Assembly: GCA_963576475.1 (NCBI GenBank)
Contig: OY754981.1
Location: 18,690,570-18,754,569 of the forward strand
Source: Molanna angustata
Taxonomy: Eukaryota; Arthropoda; Insecta; Trichoptera; Molannidae
Direction of reading: 5' to 3'
Length of the DNA: 64,000 nucleotides
How positions within the stretch are numbered: the stretch's first letter is position 1; each line of letters begins with the position of its first letter. This document shows, in pieces, positions 22,100-33,827 of the stretch. The notes beneath the pieces are model-generated. The model was not told the origin of the DNA. It ran no database searches and saw nothing but the letters and a program-made list of their open reading frames with translations. A program made the position numbers and the translations under genes.

Positions 22100-22312
22100 G
22101 TGATGGACGTGTCTTCAGACATAGAGATAAAAAAAAGTAAAAGCGATCAGTTAAACGTGTGTTTAAATAGCCCAGAGAGAAAGGATAGAAAAGGTCATCA
22201 TGTACCTACTATTTACCATCGTCATCTTGATTCTCCAATGTATGGAGATCCTGGTCTATTCAAGAATTTCCCTCCACCGGTTCCGACACTAGACTATTCT
22301 TCTGTGATCTAG
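22100..22312 (+). CDS. Orphan 70-codon ORF, possible exon
   Basis: Not recognised. The frame has a usable ATG at 22103 (M-D-V-S-S-D-I-E-I) and ends in a stop at 22310-22312. The product would be hydrophilic, with a Lys/Ser-rich N-terminal third, a central ERKDRKGHH basic patch and a proline-rich C-terminus (GLFKNFPPPVPTLDYSSVI). No signal peptide or membrane segment is visible. Unlike other ORFs here it is not low-complexity, has no LINE motif and no repeat partner in the window, so it could be a single exon or terminal exon of a host gene. Splice sites could not be settled. Chance remains quite possible. Confidence 0.25.
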   Translation: MMDVSSDIEIKKSKSDQLNVCLNSPERKDRKGHHVPTIYHRHLDSPMYGDPGLFKNFPPPVPTLDYSSVI

Positions 22313-22479
22313 TTTAACTTGTGCATGTTTTTTGATGAATCGCATTGCAAAAAAACTGCAAGTAAGATGTTATTCGTATATTCTGCTATTATATCAATCA
22401 AGCTATCGCTTGAACAGATCAGCATATACAATATTACAGTAGCTAATCAATAACGAATTCATATTATGCTTCATTTTTG

Positions 22480-23510
22480 GCTTAGCTTCGGCGGACACAT
22501 TAAAGAAACACCGGCTAAAATTTTTTAACGTTTCAAGTCAAACGAATGTTAATCTCTTCAAATTAACAATCAACACATACCCTTCTCAAAAATGGTGAAA
22601 AATCTTGGTATTCTTTTTGATGAAGATCTTTCGTGGCATGGACAGATTTCTCATGTCAGTAAAACTCTGTTTTATAATATCCATTCTCTCAATAGATTGA
22701 AGAACTTTCTTCCAATACATTGTAAAATTACATTAGCTCAATCCTTACTTCTTCCATTGCTTGATTACGGTGATGTGTGTTACCTGGATGCCAATCAAGA
22801 ATTATTAAATAAACTGGAACGATTACAGAATGTCTGTATACGGTTCATTTACAATCTTAAAAAAATATGATCATGTTTCGACTTGTAGAAATATACTTCG
22901 TTGGCCAAAGATACGAGATCGTCGTAACATTCACATTCTGTCATTACTTTATAAGACTATTTATGATCCCTATTCACCACAATATTTAAAAAATAACGTC
23001 GTTTTCTTGTCAAGTCACGGCCTATCCCTTCGATCTGCTGAACTTACTACACTAGCTATCCCCATTCACAATACAGAAGTTTTCAGCTCCTCTTTTCTAG
23101 TACAATCAGCTAGACTATGGAATGGCCTAAGTGATGAAGTAACGTCATCTCAATCCATTCAAATATTTAAAGGTAAATTAAAAAAATTTTATTTGTCAAA
23201 TAGTTCCTAAATTCCTTCTATATCCTTCCGTAACCTCCTTTTCCTCATTGCTATGATCAGTGTTATTTTTATTATTCTTTTATTTTTAAACTCTCTTTTC
23301 ATTTTTTTCTCTTTGTAATTTTTTTTATATTTCTTACTCTTTTATGTTATTTTTTATCAATTTATTTCTCACTTAATTAGTACTGTACCAATTTAACTAA
23401 GAGACTTCACGTTGCTCGGGTTGGTTGGAAGAAATTGCCTTATGGCAATAAACCTGCCTTTGTACACATGTACATAAATTATATAAATAAATAAATTTTT
23501 TTTAAGAATT
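22480..23510 (+). mobile_element. CR1-like LINE 3' end (family A)
   Basis: Plus-oriented. The coding part runs to 23210, followed by a T-rich 3' UTR and the tail GGTTGGTTGGAAGAAATTGC-CTTATGGCAATAAACCTGCC. The end is (AAT)n-rich near 23490-23505. The tail contains the stem-loop ATTGCC-TTAT-GGCAAT. The same tail occurs at 33828-33910 and 63583-63650 and in SINE3. Confidence 0.82.
22550..23210 (+). pseudogene. LINE ORF2 C-terminal region (family A), frameshifted
   Basis: First frame (to 22870): KMVKNLGILFDEDLSWHGQI, the post-YADD block NLGI-x-x-D-x-x-LSW, then LLLPLLDYGDVCYLD and LNKLERLQNVCIRFIYNLKK. After a frameshift near 22860 the second frame continues CRNILRWPKIRDRRNIHILS and ends with NTEVFSSSFLVQSARLWNGL...FKGKLKKFYL. 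The S-F-x-VQ-x-ARLWN...F-x-x-x-L C-terminus is shared with 63236-63421. An in-frame TAA near 22547 closes the upstream frame. A decayed copy without endonuclease or RT core. Confidence 0.82.
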
Positions 23511-24350
23511 CAGTACATTTTGAACCGGTATGCTTCTCAATTTTCAACGCAGATAGAAATCTCGTTCTTCATGCTGCCTTTGCTTTCAATGGTAACTTAT
23601 TTGGAAGAAAAACGAACAAAACATGGAATCTAATAAGGAGTGCACCTTATAATGAGAACAAACATAGTAATCGAGCTTAATATTTGAAAATAATAACTGA
23701 TCTTTTTTATAACTTTCATTATAATGAATGATATTATACCAACAATCAACATATTAATATCTAATACAGCTACAGGTCCTGATAATATTAGCATAGAAAT
23801 GATTAAACTAGTAAGACAAAATCTGTCTTTGGACACAGCAATATTCCCAGACATTCTAAAAACTTCTATCAAGATATTTGGCGACAAATATACCAATACA
23901 TAAGAATGGTTCGCCCCTTTTAAAAAAATATTATATACCAATTGTGCTTCTCTCACAAATTATATTTGTCACTTGGCATGTTTAAGGATATGTACAAAAT
24001 ATGTACATATTCTTTGTACTAGTACTTATCCTTGCTGTCAACTACGGGTATAATATTTGGTTGGACCGCTGTCGGTCTGCTGTTTTGTATATATCTATTG
24101 ATGTTTTGTACATATCATGTGTATGTATGTTTCTTGTCTTAGCATTTTTCTTTTTTATAAATTATCGAATATATTAAATGTTATATAATTATCTAATGTT
24201 AATTTTGTCTTTATTTTAAATGTTATACCCACAGACAGGCTGTGCCTTGTGGGATTTTTGTGTTCACGGTTGTATTGTTATGATTAATATTATATTTATA
24301 TGTATAGTGTGTTAAACGTGTACCAAATTTTAAATAAATAAATAAATTAT
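23511..24350 (+). repeat. Probable LINE 3' UTR/tail
   Basis: 23990-24347 contains ACCCACAGACAGGCTGTGCC, TTGTGGGATTTTTGTGTTCA and ends AAATAAATAAATAAAT, like the ends of Jockey-type LINEs elsewhere in the window. No ORF is attached. The minus ORF at 23630-23956 is an AT-rich chance frame. Confidence 0.4.
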
Positions 24351-26589
24351 TTGATGTCATAAATCAGAATGTATTATCCATTGTTGAATGTATTATCAGA
24401 ATGTATAATCCAGTGTCATGCTCAGAATAAAAAAAATAATCGTTTTTGAGCCAAATCTTGTTCCTCACTTGGCCATAATATCTATCGATTATAATTGTGT
24501 TGGACTTTTCTCTCTGTCGTCACTCACTATTGTTTTCTAGTCACAGAGTGGATTGTTGGAAAATATATGTGTCTGGGGTATGATTAATTTGTGTGAACTT
24601 TTGAACTTAGCAAATTGGCAACACCCGCCATCTCATAAGGTTGGTTTCACTTTCACAATGACATTCTTCGAGACTCTACGGGCATGGACAATCCTCCATT
24701 GGGAGAAATCCTCTACCATAAATTAATCGCCATAAGAATAATGTTAGGTTGGAAGCCATATTATTTTTAGTAATTATACCTCAACCAATATGAAAAAGGC
24801 AAACGATCATAATATGATAAATTAGCTATACGTTGGAGTAATCATAAAAGATAAATGCCATAAAGATTGATAAGAAAGCCGGTATGTCACATGTCATCAT
24901 ACCTATAGGGAAAGAAAGAAAACCAACTATGTTTAGCAGTGTTATGACCACAGTTTGAACACAACATCGGACACTCAATTTTCTGCAATATAATGTAAGT
25001 CTTCATAGACATGGATGTTTGGTTATTAATGAAACAACGAACCGACCCAATATTGGAAGTAAAATGCGAATAACATACAAAGGAACGTAGAATTTTTGAA
25101 AAGCCATAAAAGCAGACAAATTATCATATTGAACGGCTAAGTCGGACATCTATCTCTCGAGCCTGAGATTTCGGATTCAATTCCATGATGTGGTACAATG
25201 ATTTCAGGCTGTAAACGTGAGATGATCAACACCAAAAGTCTTCGGTGGCAATTTTTAATTTAAATTGCGTGCTTGTCAGTTGATACTTGCCATTAGATCC
25301 GATTTAGTAGTCGTAGAAGTATCAAAGTAAAATTTCCAAAAATGCAATACTTTTTGCAATTTGTAACGCTCATCAATATATAAGAAAGTGGTTATTTAAT
25401 ATTGTATTCATAGGTACATTTTTTTTTTCTTAACATGAATAAGTCAAATACAAAATGCTCTCCATTAAAAATACATTGTAAACACGACTCGGGCACAAAA
25501 ACGAAATGACTTAATAAAATCATGTTGAACAAATAATTACTTTTACTGCTCTCCGTGTGTTTCCTAGTCATGCTACCTAAGTTGTTTATTGTTCATCATG
25601 TTACTAACCTTTGCTTAAAAAAATTAACCTCGCCAATTTTCTATAATCCATTATGAAGACTTGCCAAGTCATTCGTTTATAACTGAATAATGCATCGTTC
25701 AATTACATTATGATAATTTTATAATTATAGAAACCACAAAATAATACAAACGATTGCTGAAAAATACGATGGTTTCACAAAAATACGGTCTCAAGTAATG
25801 GAAAAAATATTTTAAAAGGTTTTTAAAATATTTAAATAGGTAAAGTTAAAAAACAAAGTTTTATTTTGAATTATATTTGAAAACGCAAAAACTACAGATG
25901 GGACAATATTATTTCATGGTTGGCGTATTAGATTAGTGATATAATTTATGGAACTCAAATATTTTTCCATAACACATGCGTTTCAGATTAATCTAGAAAA
26001 TAAATTAGGATATATTGTAGGTATATTCATGTTTTATGATTGTTTGTATATTAAATACCTTTTTGTACACAAATACCGACTTAATTATCAAATAAATATG
26101 AACGTATCACGCTGAGATCAACAATATACAATTCCCAAGACCATACATTGTCTCTGAACTAATCTATCTTCTTGGAATTGCAGTTATAGATAAATTTCAC
26201 TAGAAAAATATTGATAATCATACCCAGAACACCACACGGAAACAATAGAAAAATATATATTTTCACAGAGTAAGGAATATAATATATAGATAATGGGTCT
26301 GTGGCTATTTCTCTATTGAAAAGGCAAAAAGAACTGAGCACCACCACAACCTCAATCCTTGCAAACATTCATAACTCCTTATAAGATTCATTCATAATAT
26401 CGTCGTCTCGATTGTGTAGTTTTATTATATCAAATAGGCACACAATAAGAATTTATTTATAATCATTTATATACAATAAATATAAAACAGATAAAATAAC
26501 GAGTTTTAATAATAAATAATGAACAGTATAATAGTCATAATTAACAATTTTTTTCAATAATAAAAAATAATAATTAAGACTTACTTATA
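24351..26589. other. AT-rich, no gene
   Basis: No protein-like frame. GAGATTTCGGATTCAATTCC at 25166-25185 looks like a decayed tRNA B-box/T-arm and may be a SINE relic, but no head or body can be traced. Confidence 0.45.
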
Positions 26590-26885
26590 CCCTGCGCAAG
26601 TGGTAATTATATTGCCATATCTATGGCGTACCGGACATATATTGTATGTCAACTTTTTGGTGAAATTGAGTTATGATACACATTTTGTAGAACTCGACTT
26701 TATCTTTGATTTGTGAAAATATAGTATGTCCATATGCAATACAGCAAAAGATTAAAAGATATAGTCAATTTAAAAATGAATATTTCAAGCAAATGTTACA
26801 GCATTGTATCGATATGGCAATTTCTACCAACTAACGTATTTGCGTGAAAAGAAGCATTAATTGCATGAGAAATGAATAATTATTA
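26590..26885 (-). mobile_element. SINE3 3' part, split by a ~190-bp insertion
   Basis: Minus-oriented SINE3 sequence occurs in two blocks: 26590-26620 (TGCGCAAGTGGTAATTATAT, TGCCATAT) and 26811-26885 (GATATGGCAATTTCTACCAA, then TGCGTG...GAGAAATGAAT). Together they correspond to one continuous stretch of SINE3 at 59313-59420. The intervening 26621-26810 is therefore probably an insertion, with ATAT at both junctions. Confidence 0.65.
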
Positions 26886-27500
26886 AAAAATATAAAAATG
26901 CATACCATCTACAATAGTGGTGTGTTGAAATAACAAGGCAACGGTAACATAGTGTTATAACAATGATAAGAGGAAGTTATGGGCAATTTATTACAATCGG
27001 TGGTCACAATCCTGAAAGGTCGGAAGACCAATAAGTCAATATCTCAGTACCTACTGTGATGGCGTACCGTGAAATCAGAAGAACGGTACAACACTAACTT
27101 AGGTACCTGCGGTGTATCAGGAAACGTCTTGGGATCAAGCAGAAGCTGATATCTTGGAAGGAAGCACTTGATGCTGAATTAAAGTTGTATAAGAGGCAGG
27201 CCATGACCTCAACGAGAAAATATACCGAAGCGCTTTGCGTCAAAGTATAATATAAACGAGTGAAATGTGGCCAACACCAAACTCTTTAGGTACCTACTAC
27301 ATAATCGGTGTACACAATTTTTCTCTTTGAAAGTTTGACGATCCCTGTATGCGTTATATAAGTACATTTGTAATATTTGCATTATTAAAAAAGAAAAGAA
27401 AAAAAAAGTTTTTCAGAACGTGAGAGCATTTTGAAAGTTTTGGCGTAGGTATGAAATCATAAAGAAGAAATGGACATGGCTATGGAAAACCAATATTTTT
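26886..27500. other. Mostly anonymous
   Basis: 27093-27250 holds a 52-codon open stretch (RYLRCIRKRLGIKQKLISWK, later KLYKRQAMTSTRKYTE) bounded by stops. I do not recognise it; it may be a TE relic. 27254-27290 is a fragment of the element-M left end (AAACGAGTGAAATGTGGCCA). Confidence 0.4.
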
Positions 27501-27504
27501 TATT

Positions 27505-28010
27505 TTTTTTATTTATTTATTTATTTGACAAAGAGAATGCCATGCCTTTACAGGAAAACCTAAACTGGCATGGCATGAAAAAGAACAACAAACATAATCA
27601 CAAAATAATACATAATCACAATTTAAAAAATACAGTTTATGCAATACATAATTCAATTTAAAAATAAAATTCAGAAAATTGTTTTCACTGATATTGAAGA
27701 CGTCAACTTCGCTCGACAAAATGTTGAACATTGAGATGGCTTTGTGTATTGGAGACTTGGCTATAAAATTTGTCCGACTGTATGGCTGCAGAAACAACGC
27801 GTGATGATTTCTTCCTCTGATGTAACTAATGGGAGCATGTATGCCTATTTCACAAAGTAAATTATGATTATATACTAACCCATTTACTAGTTGGAAAAAG
27901 ATTAAGCACGTTATACCTTTTATAGGGTGTCGATCGAACTTATAGTTTAGGTTGTACAATTTGCAGAGGACAAACAATATCTTAGTACGCCATGGGTATG
28001 GCTTAATACA
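27505..28010 (-). pseudogene. Jockey/CR1-like LINE C-terminus and tail (family B)
   Basis: Minus strand. HHALFLQPYSRTNFIAKSPI, then MFNILSSEVDVFNISENNFL. This has the same layout as the C-terminus of the 10.7-kb family B element (SQLFHVPTSRTNIRKNSTIT...FSAEIDIFSAKYYRF). After the stop comes a 3' end with CCTGTAAAGGCATGGCATTC, then AAATAAATAAATAAATAAA at 27510-27530. Only the last ~170 codons plus UTR remain. Confidence 0.72.
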
Positions 28011-28082
28011 CTGTTGAGGAAATTATGCTATAGTTTGATTTTTAAAAATCCATTCGTGTGAATTCAAAATTATACTATTTAT

Positions 28083-28635
28083 TAACAGATTTTTAATTAT
28101 CTCAATAGAGACGAAGTTGGAATATTTATTGTAGGAGAACCGGGAAATCAAGGCACCTACAGGGCTTCGATTACTTACACATTGGTACAAGTAGGTAAAT
28201 AAGACAAAAATGACCTTATAAGTCTGGCGCAATTCAGGGGTGACTTCTATGCGAAAAATGCGTTGTCACCTCACATATAAGAATTGTAGCTTTCATTATT
28301 TACAAAAAACCAATTCTCTCAATAGATGGCGTTACAACAAAATAAATAAAAAATAATAATATTGTTGTTCATAATTTCACCCATAGATGGCTGTAGTAAA
28401 AATTCCTTATTTTCAAGCGAAAAGAATTTCAGTATTACAATATATAGAAGTTTCAAAAGTGAATTGATAGGATCTCATTAAAAATGCACAATTGGTGAAC
28501 GTTGCGCAAGCGCATAAAGTGATCACGTAAACCAGCCGATGACAGGTCGTAAGCCCTGTAGGTGCCTTGATTTCCCGGTTCTCCTACAATAAATATTCCA
28601 ACTTCGTCTCTATTGAGATAATTAAAAATCTGTTA
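28083..28635. mobile_element. Element with perfect 85-bp terminal inverted repeats
   Basis: Left arm 28083-28167 begins TAACAGATTTTTAATTATCT and ends GGCACCTACAGGGCTT. Right arm 28551-28635 is its exact reverse complement; by eye I find 85 matches of 85. The 383-bp spacer has no ORF and contains two ATAGATGGC words. A diverged partial arm (ATCTCAATAGAGACGAAGTT then GGGATATT) lies at 30068-30108. No clear target-site duplication. A miniature TIR transposon or an inverted duplication both fit. Confidence 0.8.
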
Positions 28636-29659
28636 CAAAATATCTTTGACTCCCGACAGGGAAAAAAATCCAATGTTTGCGCATATGCAATAATAAAAAT
28701 ATATTCGGTTATACTATTTACTTCATTAAATGTTTTTTTAACATTTATAGATTTTTTTTATATTTTGATACTTTCATCTCTATCTTAATCTCTAAGCATG
28801 TCTATTCTTCTATGTAAATTATCTATGGGAAAAAATGTGATTACACATATTTATCAATTTTATGTATAAAACAAAAAGTATATGTGTGATGTGTAATTTA
28901 TTGTTTTTTCCTCTTAATAAATAAATACGTCCTAAACATAAAAAAAACACTATGACGAAATTCATAGTAAGCACCATCTACATGACACATGTTTAGAAAT
29001 TAATTTAAAAAAAAATGTGGAGAATAAAGCATCCTTCAATTATTGGTCGATAAATTTAACAAAAAAAAGTACCTACCTACCAAAAAACTAAACAAATAAT
29101 AACTACTTATATGCCTACGTAAAAGAAAGCCGATTATAGTACCTATGTAATTTTAAGTTTACTAAATTAATAAAAAAAACAATTCAAAAGTAAGAGCTTA
29201 TTAAAATGAAAATAAAAGAACAATGATAATAAATAACATGATGGACATTGGCGAACATTGTGCAAATCATTTTTTGCTCATAGTAATAAAATGAACGCGT
29301 GGTACGTAGCGAAACCTAAATATCTAAATCGACGGACAGTACCTATGTTTGTAGGTACAGAACATTTCAAATGTCTATAAGAAGTAAATCATTATTATAT
29401 GTTCTCGGTGTTGGCGCGCTAGGAAACCGATACAAGTAGGGTTTCCATAACTTCCAGGAATTAATAAGGGACGTTTTGACACTTTCAACTGTGTCAAAGC
29501 ATGCATAGTGAAAGACAAACCACGCATTTCGTCAACAGTTGCATGTGAAGTGACCGGATAATAATAATAATTTGACTCTCAGTAGCTTTGACCCTAAAAA
29601 GGAAGAGGACAGAGGCACCTGCAGGATTCTTTTTGAGAAAGCAGCAATGACTACCTGCA
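28636..29659. other. AT-rich, no gene
   Basis: Nothing recognisable. ORFs at 28567-28788 plus and 29532-29747 minus are chance frames, the first read partly from the inverted-repeat arm. Confidence 0.5.
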
Positions 29660-29817
29660 ATAAAACCACTTCAGTTTTTATGGTTCTCGCAGTGTAGTAT
29701 GTAGATGTGGAAGTACTCGAATACATTGACCACAATCGATTCAACATCGACAGTCAAAACATCAAACGGCTGTTGACGGAGTGCTGTGATGAACATGTGC
29801 AGGACATCCTATGTTGA
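29660..29817 (+). pseudogene. Coding-like relic, unrecognised
   Basis: A plus-strand frame gives MVLAV-stop-YVDVEVLEYIDHNRFNID, then NIKRLLTECCDEHVQDILC and a stop at 29815-29817. The composition (acidic/His/Cys mix, no low complexity) looks more protein-like than its surroundings, but it is interrupted and short. I cannot name a family. Confidence 0.2.
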
Positions 29818-30666
29818 GTATATCTTCAAAATATCATATTATCAATTTTGAAAATACATTATTTCTTCCACCTTTGTTAAGATCGCCAAATTACGTTTAC
29901 GCATTATCTACGCATGTTCGTATTTCGTGGAAATAAAAAAAAAATCGAAAAAAGGGACAGATCCATAGGGACATGTAGGAAAACTATTTGAGTGTGTTGT
30001 AGCACATCAATGACAATACATTTCCTCGAATATTGGGAGTCAAATGGTATTTTTACTGACAAACTTTTAATATCTCAATAGAGACGAAGTTGGGATATTA
30101 TAAAAGAACCAGGAACTCAAGGTTAATCCTCAGAGCCTAATCCTTTGATATGTTAAGTATCTGGATGGGTGAACTATTCCCAATTGAAAGCTTGATGATG
30201 CGTTTGTTGCATTTTATTTTGCTCTTTTAAATAATTTACAATTTACGCATTGATCTGCTAATTCTTTTGAGGAAGTGTATAATGGTAATAATGATAATTA
30301 AGTGTTATTATTTGCAGTGCTTAATTGTTATTAATATCATTAGTAAATCGGCCAGCGCCGTTATAAAACTTGCACCTTGTGCAAGTGACGAGTTTACTGA
30401 CATATGGCAATTTATTCCAACTAACTAGTGTGTCATTATTAAATATTATTTTTCCTGCTATTCCAATAGCTAGTGCATATGTTATCTTTATTACTGTTAG
30501 ATATTTTTAATAATTTTTTGAAAGAACTTATGCATAATTTAAAAATTGCGTAAAGCTTGAAATACTTATGGATTTTTTAGTGAACTCATATTTTGGAAAT
30601 TCGATAGCAAAATGCGATGTTTGATTTTATAATATGCTATCTTAAGGCCTATTACCGGAAAACACA
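29818..30666. other. Anonymous with repeat fragments
   Basis: 30068-30108 is a diverged partial arm of the 28-kb inverted repeat. 30367-30432 is a minus-oriented SINE3 tail fragment (GCAAGTGACGAGTTTACTGA, CATATGGCAATTTATTCCAA, CTAACTAGTG). No gene. Confidence 0.6.
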
Positions 30667-30848
30667 TTTTTTTTTAATAAAAAATGAATATGTCCTTGTT
30701 AAATAAGTACATATACATCTTCCTACGTTCCCTAAAATAAGCAAATAAATGCTTGTGCTATAGGTGAACGAAATCGGTCGAGGCAGGATTCGAACTCGCG
30801 ATCACTGGATTACTAGCACAGCGCGCTAACCGCTCTGCCATCGAACCA
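30667..30848 (-). mobile_element. SINE1 copy 3 (inverted)
   Basis: The reverse complement reads GGTTCGATGGCAGAGCGGTT, AGCGCGCTGTGCTAGTAATC, CGCGAGTTCGAATCCTGCCT, CGACCGATTTCGTTCACCTA and so on to a poly-A (T-run 30667-30675). Very close to copy 1 at 1036, so these two are the younger pair. Confidence 0.88.
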
Positions 30849-31351
30849 TATTATGTAAACTTATTACCTAAAAATTTGCGAAACACGAGTAATTTGGTGA
30901 TATACAATATTTTTTCATGAAGAAAGGGGAAAATTTAAGGGAAAATATTTAAATAGCATGAAACTTCATTTTGTTTTGATGTCCTTTTATAAATGTTTGT
31001 ATTGTGGAACTTTTTTTAATTTAATTCAATATCTCCCTGTTCGTTATTTATGAAGAAATATGGTGACAGTCCCGCTTGAATGGGATGTATGGCAACTCTA
31101 AATACAAGGGATGATTGATGGAGTTATCATTAAAAGCCATACAATCGACATAAACAGAATGTAACATCACGACCGATGTATCTATAACTGTCGGTACATA
31201 TGTATTTCTTTATATGACGTGTATGTAAGTGGGTCGGTGTATTACTGTCAAGACATTTTTTTATATTTTACACACATGCTACAACGAACGGAGACAAAAC
31301 TCTTAGTAATACTCTAACTTTGATACAAATGCAATTATTTTATTTTGTTTC
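30849..31351. other. No gene
   Basis: AT-rich spacer between SINEs. Nothing recognised. Confidence 0.5.
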
Positions 31352-31552
31352 TCGGGTAGGTAATATGCCAAATATTAATAATTTAACACGCACACAATAA
31401 CAAGTTGCCACATTCTTGAGAATTATGATATTCATAGTCTCATAGATCCAGACTGAAAACATAATTGAAAACTGTGTCTCCGCTGTGAATTGAAACCGGA
31501 CCATTTAGCTCAGGAGTCAGATATCTAACCAACTGAACCAAACGAAGGCCGA
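31352..31552 (-). mobile_element. SINE2 copy 3 (inverted)
   Basis: The reverse complement gives CGGCCTTCGTTTGGTTCAGT, TGGTTAGATATCTGACTCCT, ACAGTTTTCAATTATGTTTT, CAGTCTGGATCTATGAGACT and GCGTGTTAAATTATTAATAT. The head retains an A-box-like TGGTTAGATATC. The B-box reads GGTTTCAATTCACAG, which is weakened. Confidence 0.82.
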
Positions 31553-31599
31553 AAAAAAACTTTGATGATAATTGTGGTTATCAGATAACACAACGGGAT

Positions 31600-31672
31600 A
31601 TAATTAAAGATGTATATGTGCTAGTTTCAAGGACATATTCATATTTTTATACAAAAAAAAAAAAAAAAATCT
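31600..31672 (+). mobile_element. SINE1 tail fragment
   Basis: AAGATGTATATGTGCTAGTT, TCAAGGACATATTCATATTT and an A17 end match the SINE1 3' end (1160-1209) without head or body. It lies just beyond the inverted SINE2. Confidence 0.65.
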
Positions 31673-31880
31673 AGGATTTTCCACGCAAAACTAAAACACG
31701 TTTATGAAACCCTTTCAAGTGAACTGTGCATAAACCAAAAATATAAGTAATCGTTGTGGTGCTTACTTTACTTTACTTTTCGTACGGTTTTTCAAATTTT
31801 AAAGTCCCGGTTCCAGCGCTGAATGTCAGTTAGATCAATACCTATCTTCGATCCCTCTGGTTTCGCTTCGTGGATGTCTG

Positions 31881-32008
31881 TAGTATAGTTAAAATACTTC
31901 GTTTTCATAAAATTGTTCAAAATTGTGTCGTATAACGGCATTAGATTTCAATGAAACAACCAAACATATTGCATAATTTTATGAAATCAAAGTATTTTAA
32001 CTATACTA
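31881..32008. mobile_element. 128-bp TIR miniature element
   Basis: Left end TAGTATAGTTAAAATACTTC, GTTTTCATAAAATT. The right end is its inverse (AATTTTATGAAATCAAAGTA, TTTTAACTATACTA) with about three mismatches over 34 bp. The outer TA could be a TA target-site duplication of Tc1/mariner type, but this is ambiguous because the TIR itself starts with TA. Confidence 0.78.
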
Positions 32009-33827
32009 TTACTCATACTTTTGTACGAGAAACACCACGTAGGTAGTCTCGTTGTGTTAGTAGTGATTTACAATTAATTTTATTTGCCAACATGTTTCTA
32101 ATAATTCGATTGCCAAAAATAAAACAACAGTAATGATGCTACAAAAAAAAACAATACGAAAAAATTACTAGTAAATCAAAAATGAATTATCAGCTTGCAA
32201 AAAATTGTACACGCCTCTAGATTGATCACCAATCTATACCCAAAATAGAAACATACTTATTTCAATTGGCTAATTAGAAAACTGGTGATCTGGTTCTACG
32301 CTAAAAAGATATGGTACAGAATATAAATGTTAAACAAGATTTGCAATCAAATACTAACTATAAAAAGGTATCTAAATCAAAAGACTGACGATATTCAAAG
32401 AACAACGAAGCCACGCACGTTAGTGAAAGACCAAGACTAGTGGGTTCTTGATCTTAGTCTTGTATTCACAGGTGTTGTCATGCATGATCTTGCAACTCAT
32501 TCGATTTCTGAAAGAAATTTCTCAATAAATAACTTAAAAAAAAGAATAAAGCTGTCATATCTGTCTAAAAACTCTTAATTAACAAGCCTTCCCCATCCTC
32601 TCTTACATCCCATAACCCCTATCTAGGTACTTCCTTTCTTTGTTACTGTGATTTTACATTAAATAAAGTTACATGTATATCTTTTTGTATGTTTTTGTTA
32701 TATATTTAGAGATAGATGCTATTGGGGTTGTTATTTAATTGAGTATATAATATTTCCCAATAAAATACATCACTAAATAAGATATTGCAATTTGAAAATC
32801 AGTTAATTAGTCAGAAATAGTAATTGAGTGATGAAGGGTTTCAAAATAAAAGTAGATGATTTATATCTATTTTCGGTTTAAATAAGTCACAAGATTACAC
32901 TTTATAAATTTACAGATGTTCGCGATGTTTGGGTCGATATTAATTTTACGATTATTACTAGAGTTAACACTGCAGTCGTCTTGCCGGTTGATATGCGAAT
33001 CATAGAATATGTAAAGATAAATATATACTGTAATGGGATCGTGAATGGGATATACATATATACTGTGATGCGATTGGGAAACCGCGCTGCTTATTCGGTT
33101 CAGGATCTGATGTCCTTCGGCCATCTTCGTTAATATGAATGAGATGCGAGACCATCCGACAAATGACGTATTTATTGACCACCTTAACGAGCTGCCATCG
33201 CTAATTTTGAAAAAGCACATTTTTACGCAGATTTTGGTACATAACACTCGGATATTAAAAATCATAGAATTATTATTTTTAGTATCAATCGAAAGATTAC
33301 TTCTTTGTCGCGATAGAATGTTTTTCACATTTTTTAAAATTTCTTTTTTAATTGATATGTAACTCTTTTGTGAAAACCTGTTTTCAAACTATAATAATTT
33401 GTGTTGTCTTTGCGCACATAATTTGAAAAACCTGTCAAATATATAGTATTAATTTTAGCAAAAATAATATAAACGTATATTTATCGTAAAATTATGTTTA
33501 TAACTTTTTTCAAAAAATTAAAATAATTATGGATTTTTTTGATTTCAAAAAAACATAATTTGGCAAGAAAATGTTGATTTTCAAAGCGATAAAAACACAC
33601 ATTTTGAGTATTGAGAGTGAATAAAAAAAAAAACTACATAAAAATAAAACTTTTATTTGTATAAATCATTGAAAAAAAAAATTAAAAAAAAAATATTTCA
33701 TATAATATTTATTAATTGAAATTCACCCTTTTTTGTATTTAACTTAAATTACTTAAATTTTTAAATTTTTTGTGGTGTCGTGTAGCATCGCCACATATAT
33801 TTAATGTACCTACCACTGCACTATTTA
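32009..33827. other. AT-rich, no gene
   Basis: Opposed ORFs at 32867-33328 minus (153 codons) and 33135-33362 plus overlap. Neither shows a motif, and the longer one is Ile/Asn/Ser-rich as expected from AT-rich DNA. Confidence 0.45.

Noticed and set aside
32867..33328. 153-codon minus ORF
   Set aside because: Ile/Asn/Ser-rich, overlaps an opposite ORF, no motif. Length is within chance for this base composition.
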